Positions 23,945-34,772 of a stretch of DNA of 64,000 nt are shown in pieces (the stretch's first letter is position 1; each line of letters opens with the position of its first letter). A model generated the notes under the pieces. The model did no database searches, had not been told where the DNA came from, and saw only the letters and a program-made list of their open reading frames with translations. Both the position numbers and the translations under genes were made by a program. This DNA comes from Amphiura filiformis (taxonomy: Eukaryota > Echinodermata > Ophiuroidea > Amphilepidida > Amphiuridae), in contig NC_092635.1 of NCBI RefSeq assembly GCF_039555335.1, positions 55,185,755-55,249,754 of the forward strand. Reading direction: 5' to 3'.

Positions 23945-24656
23945 ATTAAAAAGCTATATATTTTCTGAATCCTTATGACGAGAAGAATAATTTGGCCTAA
24001 GTTTGACATAAAATTGGACCAATTTTTAATTTTGACCTTGTATATCTTGAATTGTCCAGGGGTGACAATTTTACACCCCTCGGGATGTCATTATGTACCA
24101 CCCATAGAACAATAATCAACAAAAAAATCTTTAACTGGTAAAACCAACCTATCCTGCTTTGCCATTGGACTACAGTTTGTCCACTCTGAAGTACAAAGTG
24201 ACAACGCGCACGTATACAGTGCGTTAACAGTGCGTAGTGCTGCGTCTCTGCTGCAGGTATGCGTGCCTTCAAAGTCGGCACAATGTTGCGTCCGCGTCGG
24301 TACTTTGTACTTCAGAGTACACTGACTGTAAGTACCCTAGCCCTAACCCTAACCCTAATCTTAACCCTAAATCTGACCCAAACCCTGGCCTTAACCATAA
24401 CCATAACCGTTATCCTTACTTTTGGACTTGCGAAATTTAGGGCTAGCGTCTGCGCACAGTCAGTGATAGTCAAGTGGCAGAGCAGGGAAGGTTGGTTTGG
24501 CCAGTTTAAGTGTTTTAGTTTATGGATTATTGTTCTACGGGTGGTACAAAATCAGATTCCGAGGGGTTGAAAATGGTCACCCTAGGCAATTCGATATATC
24601 CAAGGTCAAAGTTTATACAGGGGTCAAAATTTAAAACGTGTTCAATTTTGTCCAAA
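23945..24656. repeat. Large palindrome with telomere-like core (copy 1)
   Basis: The left arm (TTGGACCAATTTTTAATTTTGACCTTG..., CATTATGTACCACCC) is answered by the right arm (GGTGGTACAAAATCAGATTCC..., AAGGTCAAAG). Between them lies CCTAACCCTAACCCTAA-type sequence (about 24335-24410). The distal right arm is missing compared with copy 2. Confidence 0.75.
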
Positions 24657-25213
24657 TCTACAATCCCACGCGAAAAGGTTGGGACAGTTTATATTTTTCA
24701 AATGTTCCTTTGTACAAATCCAAATGTAATTCGGTATAAAGATCTTAAACATACCTCAATGACGTTTCGTACTACCTCGTAGTACCTTCTCAAATTGACT
24801 GATCAACTCTCACACTCCTCGTCTGTTTCCTGCTGGAACTCAACGTTTTGGAGTGGAGTAATTGGTCAGTGTAACTTGACAATGCTTTCAAAAACAAAAA
24901 GAAAAATTTTAATAGCTCATTTACTTTTTAATTATGAATTTTTTGAGCATTTCCAAAGCTACAGCTTCTTAATGATTTTTTCAAACATAGTGACCCCAAA
25001 ACAGTTCCTTTTAGTTTTAAGAGTTAAAAGAACATTCAAGGCTACTATTATATATCAACAAAACTATTTCATATTAATTTTAAGTTCAGATTTTTGGAAA
25101 TTCCCTACGATTTCCCAAACGGGAAATATACGATATCTCCGGAAGGTAAGGTGGTATGAAAGTCAAACAACCACCAAAATGTTCATTTTTACTCGTCGTC
25201 GTCGTCCTATGAG
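24657..25213. other. Spacer between segmental copies, no recognised feature
   Basis: AT-rich sequence that is not shared with the second copy. The open frame at 24795-25223 has no recognisable domain. Confidence 0.4.
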
Positions 25214-25985
25214 TCATGACTGATCCTTTGTGACCCTGTTGATGATGGTATTCCAGCAGCTTCTGTCTTGAACCAGACGGTGGGCTGCGACGAGAGAAAT
25301 ACCTGTTAATTGTTTATAAACAGTCCATATAAGCTTCTGTCTACATCTTCTACGACAGCCTTCTACGTGACCTTGCATAATTATTTTCTCAATGTTGTCG
25401 CCATCTCTTTTTGAAATGTGGCCAAAATATTCCAGTTTAAAACGATCTATTTTTGGCACATGGAAGCATGCTCTCCAGTTTGATTTCTTACAAATTCATT
25501 GGTCTTATGTTCTTTCCACGATATTCTCAGCATCTTCCGCCAGCACCACATTTCAAAAGCCAAGATCTTTTTCTTATCTGTCATTCCAACCGCCCACGTT
25601 TCACAACCATACAATGCAATCGGGAAAACCAGAACATCCATAATATGAATCTTGGTAGCTTTTGAAATGCCTCTGTCTTTCCATATATCTGTCAAAGCAA
25701 TTGCGGATGATCTTGCCATGGCTAGGGGTCTTCTGATTTCATGTGAACTGCCCTCTGCATTGTCTATAAGTGATCCCCGAAAGTTGAACGTTTCAACTTG
25801 TTCCAAAACTTCTCCATTCACCTTCACTTGCTGATTTGCATCTCCTCCACAGATCATTGTCTTTGTTTTCTTGACATTGAGATGCAGCCCAAATTACTCA
25901 CTGCTTGCTTTTACATTGTCTATGAGGTCCTGAAGCTTATCTGATGACATTGCAATAAGGGTGGTGTCGTTTTTACTCACACTCT
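25214..25985 (-). pseudogene. RTE-like LINE, C-terminal fragment
   Basis: Reading the minus strand from 25985 downward, the frame begins in a decayed palm region (DTTLIAMSSDKLQDLIDNV) with a stop soon after. It then runs open through LHLNVKKTKTMICGGDANQ, GEVLEQVETFNF, KDRGISKATKIHIMDVLVFP and GCETWAVGMTDKKK to WCWRKMLRISWKEH. A frame change near 25455 leads into KIDRFKLEYFGHI and EKIIMQGHVEG, ending INRVTKDQS. This order of motifs is typical of the region downstream of the reverse transcriptase in RTE/craft-type LINEs. The EN and most RT motifs are absent. The fragment separates the two segmental copies. Confidence 0.85.
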
Positions 25986-26584
25986 AATGTAATACCAATA
26001 ACTCAATTTCAGAGGTGGATGTAACTCTCTACTCCATGTGTATGAATGGGCCTTCAACCATAGAAGGCCCAAGGAATGCTTCAACTTTGTCAATACCGCT
26101 GTTTTCCTCGTTTTTTTTGTTGTTTTCAAATTTCCATTTAAAAAAAACCCTATGACAATTTTAATGACTTATCCTTCACTTTTCAGTAATTTGTGCTCAA
26201 TTTTAATATTTTTACGCTGGGATCACTGAATGAGCCTTTGATTCATAAATTGGAACGCTATGGCTTTCGCGAAAAAATTCAAATGTACAGGAAGACCTCC
26301 CGCTATGTAGAAGTTCACTTCGAGACTCTACAACTTCAAGCTGTTATGGTAGCGCGGAGGTGGTCTCGTGCGTATTTATAAATGCATATTTATAAATATA
26401 GTTGAAATATACTGATATGGTTTATCAATGGATGCAGTTATGCAAAACCAGAAAACGTTCCTGAAAGTTAGTTGTTACTAACATTATGAAATAATTTTAA
26501 GTAAAGAATAACAAAATTAATAGTTTGTAAATATTATGTATACCGTATTATGGCTTCAAGACGAACCATAATACTTTAGAACAA

Positions 26585-26830
26585 TGGGCTATTCCATTTA
26601 AAATCCGCACTACCCCTGTGGAAGATTTAGTTAAAGTCTTCCACAGAGGGAGTATGAGTTTCAAATAGAATAGACATTTGGGTATAACCTTCCATTTGAA
26701 ATACCCACTCTAGTTGTAGAAAATATTGGTAAAGCCACAGTATGGGTTTCAAAATGATTAACCCTGACCAATTATACATATTTCCAAAATCTTCCACAGG
26801 GGTAGTGTGGATATTAATTGGAACAGCCCA
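26585..26830. mobile_element. TGGGC-ended MITE, family D, inserted in copy 2
   Basis: The ends TGGGCTATTCCA and GGAACAGCCCA are inverted. Just inside lie complementary ACCCCTGTGGAAGAT and ATCTTCCACAGGGGT. Copy 1 (about 17400-17415) lacks the element. Family D recurs at 43889-44075. Confidence 0.8.
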
Positions 26831-27448
26831 ATACATGTACCATATTTCTGGTAACTGTGCAAAGAAAATCACATTTAACCTCATATTTCGCCATTTTAGC
26901 CCCAAAGCTAAAAGTTTAGCCTTTAATAATGTCACAAAGCGTACATAAATGCAGCTTTAATATGTTACAGTACAAGCCGGGGATATTATATAAAAATATG
27001 GCAGTATTTATAGAATATGCCAAATCGACATAGGTTAATTTATACCGTGACATAATTATGAAATAACTATTTTAAAGAATAGTAACTTGCGTCAATTATC
27101 CACCACAATTGCTCTTTGGGAATACAGCAGTAAATTTACGTGATTTACTATCCTTTTAATTATAGTTTATAAAAAAAAAAATCAAATTATGATTGAAGCA
27201 AGATGAAGGTCAAAGCAATGTAGCCTTCCTGGCAAATATTACACCCATGACGGTGATTCTGCAGTCTATTTAGGTGGTAATTATTTTACACGTCCCAAAC
27301 AGCCCTTTGGGGACATACGTGACGTCACACTAGAAACACAAGTTATTCACGACATAGAATAACAATTTTGTACTTCCCTGGTTATCGCTTTAAACATCAA
27401 AACGAATAAAATAAATGAATAGATTAATTACCGGTATTAATAGATAAT

Positions 27449-28138
27449 CCCAGCAAACACAAAACGTTTTCGACATCATTCGCAAAAGGTTATAAAAGGT
27501 TGTCAGAAAACGTTTAAATGTCGGGTTATATAAAGGGTATATTAAGAGTATAAAACGTTTTCATAACCTTAAAAAACATTTTTGATAATCTACTGCTCAG
27601 CAAACAAAAATGTTTCACAGAAAACGTTTAAATGTCGGGTTATATAAAGGGTATAAAAACGTTTTAATAACATTCCAAAAACATTCTTGAAAACTTGATA
27701 CAAAACATTCTAAACAGAATGTTATTTTGTGGTTTAAAAATATTTTGCGAAAAATGTTTGCCCAAAATATTTTCAATAACGTTTTAAAAACGTTTTCATG
27801 ACCTTTATATAACCCGACATTTAAATGTTATTAAAAGGTTTTGAAAAAACATTTTAAGAACATTTCTGTGTTTGCTGGGTTCAAACATTTTAACATAATG
27901 TTATTTAAGTATTGACACAGTATTTGGCAAAAATGTTTGCAAAAATAGCTTACAATAACATTTTTTGAAAACATTTAAAAATATTGTTGTAGTGTGTTTC
28001 CATACAAAACGTTTTAAAACGTTATCATGACCTTTATATAACCCGACATTTTAATGTTATTAAAACGTTTTTACCTAAACCAAAAGCCAAAATATAACTT
28101 ATTTAAAACGTTTTTAAAACGTTTTTGTGTTTACTGGG
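27449..28138. mobile_element. CCCAGCAAACA-ended TIR element, family E, inserted in copy 2
   Basis: Inverted ends CCCAGCAAACACAAAACG and GTTTTTGTGTTTACTGGG are flanked by AAT on each side (27446-27448 and 28139-28141). Copy 1 shows the uninterrupted site (GATAATATATATGC, near 17967). The 690 bp interior has no transposase but many repeats of AAAACGTTTT-like words. A second copy lies at 45418-46102. Confidence 0.88.
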
Positions 28139-28639
28139 AATATATATGCTCACAAGTTATGAGTGATCATCTGAATATGGAGTAGTTTTTGCATGGAATC
28201 TAATTTGTCTTGATTCAATTTAAATTAAAATGAATAAATATAGCCATTTATAATATTAAGCTCAGTGATTTATAATGCGCTACGAACAGGCACAACGCAA
28301 CGCCTAGACGTTGATCCACAGTCTCCATGCATGGTCTCAGCACATACAGATTGTTGCTGAACACTACGGCCCACATCATTTCATTAACCATTTAACAACA
28401 ATACAGGGACTATCAGCTAAGTAGCGCACACCCTAAACATTCCACAACCCACACCGACACCGCCTGGCTAATAATTATTTGGTGCAGAAGGGACACTAAA
28501 ATGAATACACGGGATCGATACACGTGAATTGCTATGCACGATTTTGATATCAGACGAAAATCTTCTGATACCGGGTTAGAAAATGATGAATATCACCCGT
28601 CATGATTTTTTTCTCAAGAAACCAGATTTGGTCTCATAA

Positions 28640-31195
28640 ACTTGGAAATACGTGTTGAACAGATATGATACATCTAATGCTAGTAAGGTGACTCATTCTG
28701 GAGTAGTTCATAATGGTATAAGTGACCATTCACTTATCTATGGTATAAAAGGCAAAGATAAAAATGTCAGTCAAGGTCATAAATTTGTCAAATCTAGATC
28801 ATATAAAAACTTTGACATGTATTCTTTTGTAAATCAGCTCAGTAGTGTTTCCTGGGCCTCAGTATATGAGGCTGCTGATGCTGACTTAGCTTTAGATGAA
28901 TTTGAGTGTATTTTTCTGAATGTTGCAAATAACCATGCACCTCTGAAGCAGAGAAGAGTTAGACAAAATTTAAGCCCATGGTTAACACCCGAAATTAGTG
29001 AATTGATGAATAATCGTGACATGGCTAAGTTAAAAGCTGTAAAGTCTAATAATTCTATGGATTGGGCCAATTTTCGTTGTCTAAAAAATAAAGTTACTAG
29101 TGCAATTAGGAAAAGTAAGCGCACATATCTTACAGATTCTCTTGCTGCTTGTAAAGGTAATACAAAGAAAACATGGAAACAGCTGCGTTATATTGTTCCT
29201 TCTAGAAAATCATCTTCTAAAATAAATTGTATTCGAAATGAAGATAGGGATATAACAGATCCAAAGCTCATTTCAAATGAATTAAACAAGTTCTTCACAT
29301 GTGTTGGATCTAATCTTGCTGCCAAACTTGGTCCTGTTGATATTCATGATGCTTGTAGAAATATTGATAATAATGTTAATGATTCTTCCAATGATCTCTC
29401 ATTTGATATAATTCCAGTGACTGTTGAATATGTTATTGAACAATTATGTAATCTTCCTACCAACAAAGCCACTGGTTTTGATGAGATCCCTGCAAGACTT
29501 TTAAAGGCAGGAGCATATGTAATTGCACCTATTTTGACTCACATAATAAATTATTCTATCATGACGTGCAAATTTCCAACAAATTGGAAAAAAGCAAAAG
29601 TCACACCTATCTACAAGAGTGGCCAGCATTCTGATCCAAACAATTACAGGCCTATCTCTATTTTACCAGTTGTATCGAAAATTATTGAAAGGGCTATTTT
29701 TGATCAACTTTATAGTTATTTAGACTCTAACAATTTGATCTCTCCTTACCAATCTGGTTTTCGCCCTTCACATTCTACTTCAACTTCGCTTGCCTTAATA
29801 ACTGAAGATTGGTTTGACAATATAAATGATGGTAATGTTATTGGTGTATCAATGATTGATTTAAAAAAGGCATTTGATACTGTTACCCATGCCATTTTGA
29901 TCAAAAAATTACAGTGTTATGGAATCGGCAAATACAGTATTGATTGGTTCAGTAGTTATCTTTCAAACAGAACCCAAGCTACATCTGTTAATGGTTCTCT
30001 TTCTGATTTTGATCTTATTAGTTACGGAGTGCCTCAAGGTTCAATACTTGGACCTCTCCTTTTTATTGTTTTCATTAATGATTTACCAAACTGTCTTAAA
30101 TTTACTAAGATCAGCATGTATGCTGATGATACCATTATTTACTGTGCTGGCAAAAACCCAGCTGATATTGTACATAACCTTAATAATGACCTTTCTTCAA
30201 TGAAACAGTGGCTTGACAATAATAAGCTAAGTTTGAATGTAAATAAGACTAAATTTATTATGCTTGGAACACCACAAAGATTGGCTAAAATTAATGATGA
30301 TGTTTCGAATGTTCATATTAATGGTGATATTATTGAAAGAGTTTTCTCTTGCACCCATTTGGGTATAATAATTGATAGTAATTTAACTTGGCATGATCAT
30401 ATTGATTATTTGTTGAAGAAGTCTGCCAGGAGTATTTCTATGATCAGGAGGGCTAAGTCATTAGTTCCCATGAGTGCTCTCAAGCTTATATACAACTCTA
30501 TTGTTGCACCACATTTCAATTATTGTGATATAATTTGGGGTAATTGTACCAAAACAGATTCAATTAAGTTGCAACGAATGCAGGCAAGAGCTGCTAGATA
30601 TATTTGCAATGTTCCTTGGGACACATCAGGGTCTGAAGTTCTTAATCAACTCAGCTGGTTGAAACTTGCTGAAATAAGAAACATTCATTTGGCAGAGTTC
30701 ATGTTCAGGGTTACAAACAACATACTTCCTGATAATATTTGCATGTTATTTGAGAAAAAGGAATATAATTATAATCTCAGGCGTAATCCAAATAATGTTG
30801 ATGTTCCTTTTCCTTCAAATAACTTTAAGAAACGCAGTCTTTCATACAGGGGTGCTCATCTATGGAATGATCTCTCAGCTGAAGCACAGTTGTGCGACAG
30901 ATCTGCTGCGTTCAGGAGATTGCTTTACTGTAATTATGAATTGAACTTTGCCTAAATGTTTGCTTTTGGTTATTACTTTGTCAATTGTACTTGCTTTGTA
31001 TGTTATATTTTATCACTTTGTCATATATAGTTTTTATACTTGTTTTGTATTTCTATTTACTTTTAATATCCTTGATTAATGATGTAATGTAATGGAACAT
31101 GTAAATTTATGTAGCAACACGGCCCCAGGGAAGACCAGCTCAAGGGCTGATCTGGGCTTTTCCGTGTATAAATAAAATTGAAATGAAAATGAAAT
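28640..31195 (+). mobile_element. 5'-truncated CR1/L2-like LINE
   Basis: The element starts inside the endonuclease coding region and runs through RT to a 3' UTR. That UTR ends in a GC-rich stem-loop (CGGCCCCAGGGAAGACCAG, GCTGATCTGGGC), GTGTATAAATAAA and a GAAAT/GAAAAT-rich tail. ATGATA near both ends may be a target duplication, which is uncertain. Confidence 0.85.
28652..30955 (+). CDS. LINE ORF2 fragment: endonuclease tail plus reverse transcriptase
   Basis: The frame is 767 codons without a stop. Residues 13-26 hold the last endonuclease motif (VTHSGVVHNGISDH), so the first ATG is internal and not the native start. The RT core follows. NNYRPISILP with its preceding lysine-rich block lies near 320-345 and SGFRPSHST near 370. 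Motif A is MIDLKKAFDTV with the catalytic Asp at 403, GVPQGSILGPLLF is near 460-470, and motif C is YADD at 490-493. After RT, LGIIIDSNLTWHDHI and YNYNLRRNP belong to the usual CR1/L2/jockey-type C-terminal region. All visible catalytic residues are intact and there is no frameshift, so the copy is recent. Missing the 5' end, it cannot be autonomous. Confidence 0.9.
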   Translation: MLNRYDTSNASKVTHSGVVHNGISDHSLIYGIKGKDKNVSQGHKFVKSRSYKNFDMYSFVNQLSSVSWASVYEAADADLALDEFECIFLNVANNHAPLKQRRVRQNLSPWLTPEISELMNNRDMAKLKAVKSNNSMDWANFRCLKNKVTSAIRKSKRTYLTDSLAACKGNTKKTWKQLRYIVPSRKSSSKINCIRNEDRDITDPKLISNELNKFFTCVGSNLAAKLGPVDIHDACRNIDNNVNDSSNDLSFDIIPVTVEYVIEQLCNLPTNKATGFDEIPARLLKAGAYVIAPILTHIINYSIMTCKFPTNWKKAKVTPIYKSGQHSDPNNYRPISILPVVSKIIERAIFDQLYSYLDSNNLISPYQSGFRPSHSTSTSLALITEDWFDNINDGNVIGVSMIDLKKAFDTVTHAILIKKLQCYGIGKYSIDWFSSYLSNRTQATSVNGSLSDFDLISYGVPQGSILGPLLFIVFINDLPNCLKFTKISMYADDTIIYCAGKNPADIVHNLNNDLSSMKQWLDNNKLSLNVNKTKFIMLGTPQRLAKINDDVSNVHINGDIIERVFSCTHLGIIIDSNLTWHDHIDYLLKKSARSISMIRRAKSLVPMSALKLIYNSIVAPHFNYCDIIWGNCTKTDSIKLQRMQARAARYICNVPWDTSGSEVLNQLSWLKLAEIRNIHLAEFMFRVTNNILPDNICMLFEKKEYNYNLRRNPNNVDVPFPSNNFKKRSLSYRGAHLWNDLSAEAQLCDRSAAFRRLLYCNYELNFA

Positions 31196-31640
31196 GATAG
31201 TCGCTAGAATGCGCTTTGAAAATTGGCCGTGCGCTTTGAACTCAAAATTTGACCATTTTATATTGCGTTGGTCCTGTTATGGACTACAGCGTGCAGCGTG
31301 TAGTACAGCTGCACTCACTGTAGGCAGTATAAAAGTCGATGACCATTGACCTCAATGGGGTATACAAGCTTAATCACGCACAACCAAGATCGATTACCCG
31401 GCTATTGTGAGTAGCCTCAGTTATGTCCCTCGACTAATTATTAGTTTAAAAGAGCTTTAAAGGTTTGAACCAAATGGCTAATCGTGGCTGTGGATTTAAC
31501 CTACCATGGCGATTCCTGCCATGAAGATATAGGGTCGAAGACACTGTGCAACCTTCGCAGCCTTATTTAGAGCGCCTTATAATCTTAACATTCTATTCTG
31601 CTGCCACTAGAATACTAATGTATTATCACACCATTTAAAT

Positions 31641-31980
31641 AAAAAATAATATAGCGCCTTTTTCCAGCTAGATCTTGTAGGAATCAAAGCGCTGTAACTT
31701 CGCTGCCATGGTGAATCATCACAATCAGATCGCATCATCTAGGCCAGTTACAACCGAACCTGGCGCAGACCTATCCGCACTTAGATTGTAACATCCACCA
31801 ATTATCTGCGCAGCTCCCAAAATTCCATTGGGTGAAGGAAGTCTTTGATAACCAAACAACTAATCACCGATTTTTTGAAAGCAGGAGGAAGGACGTAACA
31901 CGTTGTCCCTGATTGGGCTCGAACCCACAATCTCGCGGTCATTAGTCGAATGCCCTACCCGTAAATTATCGTGATCAACT
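31641..31980 (-). repeat. tRNA-headed SINE, family 2 (copy 2)
   Basis: Same element as 18341-18675, carried by the segmental duplication. B box complement at 31915-31925. Confidence 0.8.
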
Positions 31981-32051
31981 TAACTTTAGAAATACAGACA
32001 TGACAGATGGTGCTATCGTTTGAAGCTAATGTCCTCATTAATGTACAAAAA

Positions 32052-32353
32052 TCTCCATGACATTTGGAGGTGTAATACTAATGTTATGCCTCACAGAGTC
32101 TGGATGTGTCACGGGAGCTGACGGCGGACGGACAAAATACTAATGTTATTGTTATGACATTAATAAATAAAACAATGATCCCGAACGCTCTCAAATAACA
32201 GATAAATATAGTTACATAAAGTTAAGAAGATGCCTACTTCAGAACTTTATATCTTGAAAAGTATTTGAACAACAGGTATTGCAATGAATAAGATTATAGT
32301 ATATAAACTGTAACCAAAGATGGAACTAATTTAATTACCTAATTAAGTACTAA
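32052..32353. other. 300 bp present only in segmental copy 2
   Basis: Copy 1 joins ATGTACAAAAA directly to ATTAAGACGGTTATA. Copy 2 has about 300 bp between them, with a CCATGACATTTGGAGG start and no clear TIR. It may be an insertion here or a deletion in copy 1. Confidence 0.6.
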
Positions 32354-34363
32354 TTAAGACGGTTATATACGACTATTCGTATTGAGTAAACATTTTAAAT
32401 AACAGAAAAAGTAAAAGCAAGTTTGTAATGCCTGTTTCAATACCTTGTGTCTTTGTACATGTATAATATATTGTCTCCGGCATTCATTCTTAAGCATGTT
32501 ACACATACATTTTGCAGAATGCATTTAGTATTTTAGTTACAAAATGCCAAACTTTCTATTATTTATAATAATAAATAGTCTGCTATGCACGCAAAGGAGC
32601 TGTGCTTTTACTATCCGCGCCTAATCAATAATGGGTTTTTCACTCCATTGTCAAACTACTGTTTTCTCTGTAGGATTATGCAATGACCAGGTCCTAAACC
32701 ACTCAGTCTTAAATTAGATGCTTTATAGCAGATGACAGTGTCCAATCAAGCCTATAACAAGGTCAGTCATTCGCCGGCTTGACGAATGGTAGGGCATTAT
32801 ACAAAGAGATACCGCATGCAGGTGCCAATCACAGCACAGGTTTGATTACATTTTGGTATAAATCATAGTAATGGTCAAACAACGTATATAGAAGTATAGT
32901 ATAGGCGCAGACGCAGGCCTTTATGCGGGAAATATAATACATACTCGATAGTTGTCATACTGCAGTTACTGTCCGTTTTCCTATACACAATACACAGTGC
33001 TCTCACCATTGACGCGCGACCTTTACAAATAGTGTATGTTAGAAACGCGCGACCTTTACAAATAGTGTATGTTAGAAGTATATTGCATTTGCCTAGTTAA
33101 CATCACTGTGTGAAAAATAACCGGCCAATATTTAAAGTATTCTCCAAACTTCTAGCAAATATATTTCTCTAACATGACCTAAAATTACAGCTAGGTTAGA
33201 TGTTCAGAAAAAGTCGCACTTTCGTAGAATATGAGTGAGGGCAAGGCATAGCTAGCTCATAGCTAGCCAACTCCCCATGTTAATTGAATGGAGATTTGAC
33301 CGAAAATATTGAGCTATATTGGTAACGGACCGCTCCGTTCTGAAGGATGCCACAAAAAAACGGTACAAGCTACATTTAAAGTATTCTACGAAATTCTAGA
33401 AAATATAGTTTTGTAACATGTCCTAAATTTTTAGCTAATTTAGGTGTTTGGAAATAGTCGCACTTTTGTGTTTTAGGAAGGATATGTAAACGACAGATAA
33501 CACCAAAAATATGAAGAAATTATTTCCAAACCGTGTTAAGTCAACAATCATTATGTTGCTCATTTTCAAGAATGCTGGTTAACAAAAAGCAGGCCATTGT
33601 CTCATTTCATGAACAAAGGTCCACATACCATTGTTTCCTTGCGTTTCCTTTATAATCGGTTACCCAACTGAAGCTGTATTTATAGCAGCTCATTGCTATA
33701 CCGCACATATAAAACAGACACATGTGCACAACCAGAGAAGATCCGATTTAGTTGAGCTGTTTCAATGAGTGTTATCCTGGTGTTATCTTGGTTTAATAGC
33801 TTTTAATGGGGTTTAAGTCCTGCAAAGGTCGAAGTGAATTCTACTGTAGACATGACTGCATCATGTGCCCTTTTTTGAGGCATTGATACTGCAGCTTCTC
33901 CGAACGCAGGCATACCTGTATCCAGAGGTAAATTTTGATGTTGTTGCAATGAATTAAAGTAATCATATCGTCAAGAGACCCACCTAGATGAATATGATAT
34001 TTATCCCTAGCCAATCTACAATCTGTTATTTGCAATAGCCGACCATCAGAATTCTAAAAGGAGCATGTCCAGGTATCAGCGGTAATTTCACGGCAAGCCT
34101 AAAACACATTGAAAACGCCAAAATGCAGTTAATATATTGTATTAGCAATAACAAAGTATGTGCATAAAGATTTGCCTTTGGCATGTCGCTTTCTTGAAAT
34201 ATCACCAAAAATATCAAATTTTTTGTGAAAAACATCCCAAAATTTAAAACAAACATGATCTTCAAAACTAAATACACATTCGCACTCGGCGGCCCAGTCA
34301 TTACGCTGGCGCTGTCATTTGGGGTAACTCGTAGCTTCCTCTCTCCAGATACTTGTACTTTAA

Positions 34364-34772
34364 AGGAAGTGTCCGGTAATCACAACATTAAGCCTTATAT
34401 GTTAGAAAAATAATTATCAAGCACGAATCACATGGTTTTATTTCAATCAAACTCATATTAACCATAAAAACGAATAAAAACAGCCGTCTCTCAACATGCG
34501 ATTTTCAAAATTCCCGCGCCGAAATGTTCTAGAGCAGTGACGTCATGGTTATTTGTGCTCATTTGTCGACAGGCTTCATTGAACTATTGGGACGTCACTG
34601 CTCTAGACAATTTCGGCGGCGGGAATTTTGAATATCGCGTGTTGAGAGATGGCTGTTTTTATTCGTTTTTATGGTTAATATGAGTTTTTTTGAAATAAAA
34701 CCATGTGATTCGTGCTTGATAATTATTTTTCTAACATATAAGGCTGAATGTTGTGATTACCGGACACTTCCT
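34364..34772. mobile_element. TTAA MITE, family B, inserted in segmental copy 2
   Basis: TTAA at 34360-34363 and 34773-34776 flanks exact inverted ends AGGAAGTGTCCGG / CCGGACACTTCCT. Copy 1 has the intact site with one TTAA (TACTTTAAGTTTG, near 20745-20760). This fixes the 409 bp element exactly and shows insertion after the duplication. The arms are long and inverted; no transposase. Confidence 0.92.

Larger units (their letters stand above)
16853..24656 (+). repeat. Segmental duplication, copy 1
   Basis: Sequence from CTCCATGTGTATGAATGGG to TTCAATTTTGTCC recurs in the same order and orientation at 26021-38736, with only scattered substitutions and small indels over most of its length. It contains no recognisable host gene. 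It holds a SINE, a TTAA element and a large palindrome, all shared with copy 2 and hence older than the duplication. Confidence 0.9.
28450..31548. mobile_element. 3.1 kb insertion flanked by CAACC
   Basis: CAACC lies at 28445-28449 and 31549-31553, while copy 1 has a single CAACC at 18275-18279. The insertion consists of about 190 bp of unknown sequence, a LINE (28640-31195) and about 350 bp of unknown sequence. The simplest reading is a small unknown element into which a LINE later inserted. The outer ends read CACACCGACACC and GACACTGTG, with no convincing long TIR. Confidence 0.65.

Noticed and set aside
24335-24410. True telomere end
   Set aside because: The CCCTAA runs are short, degenerate and enclosed by palindrome arms, and are duplicated internally at 38425-38515.
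24795-25223. 142-codon open frame in the spacer between segmental copies
   Set aside because: Low-complexity AT-rich composition and no motif; not shared with the second copy.
31541-31548. Authentic V(D)J recombination signal
   Set aside because: Only the heptamer matches. No nonamer at 12 or 23 bp spacing could be supported, and the opposite end does not match well.
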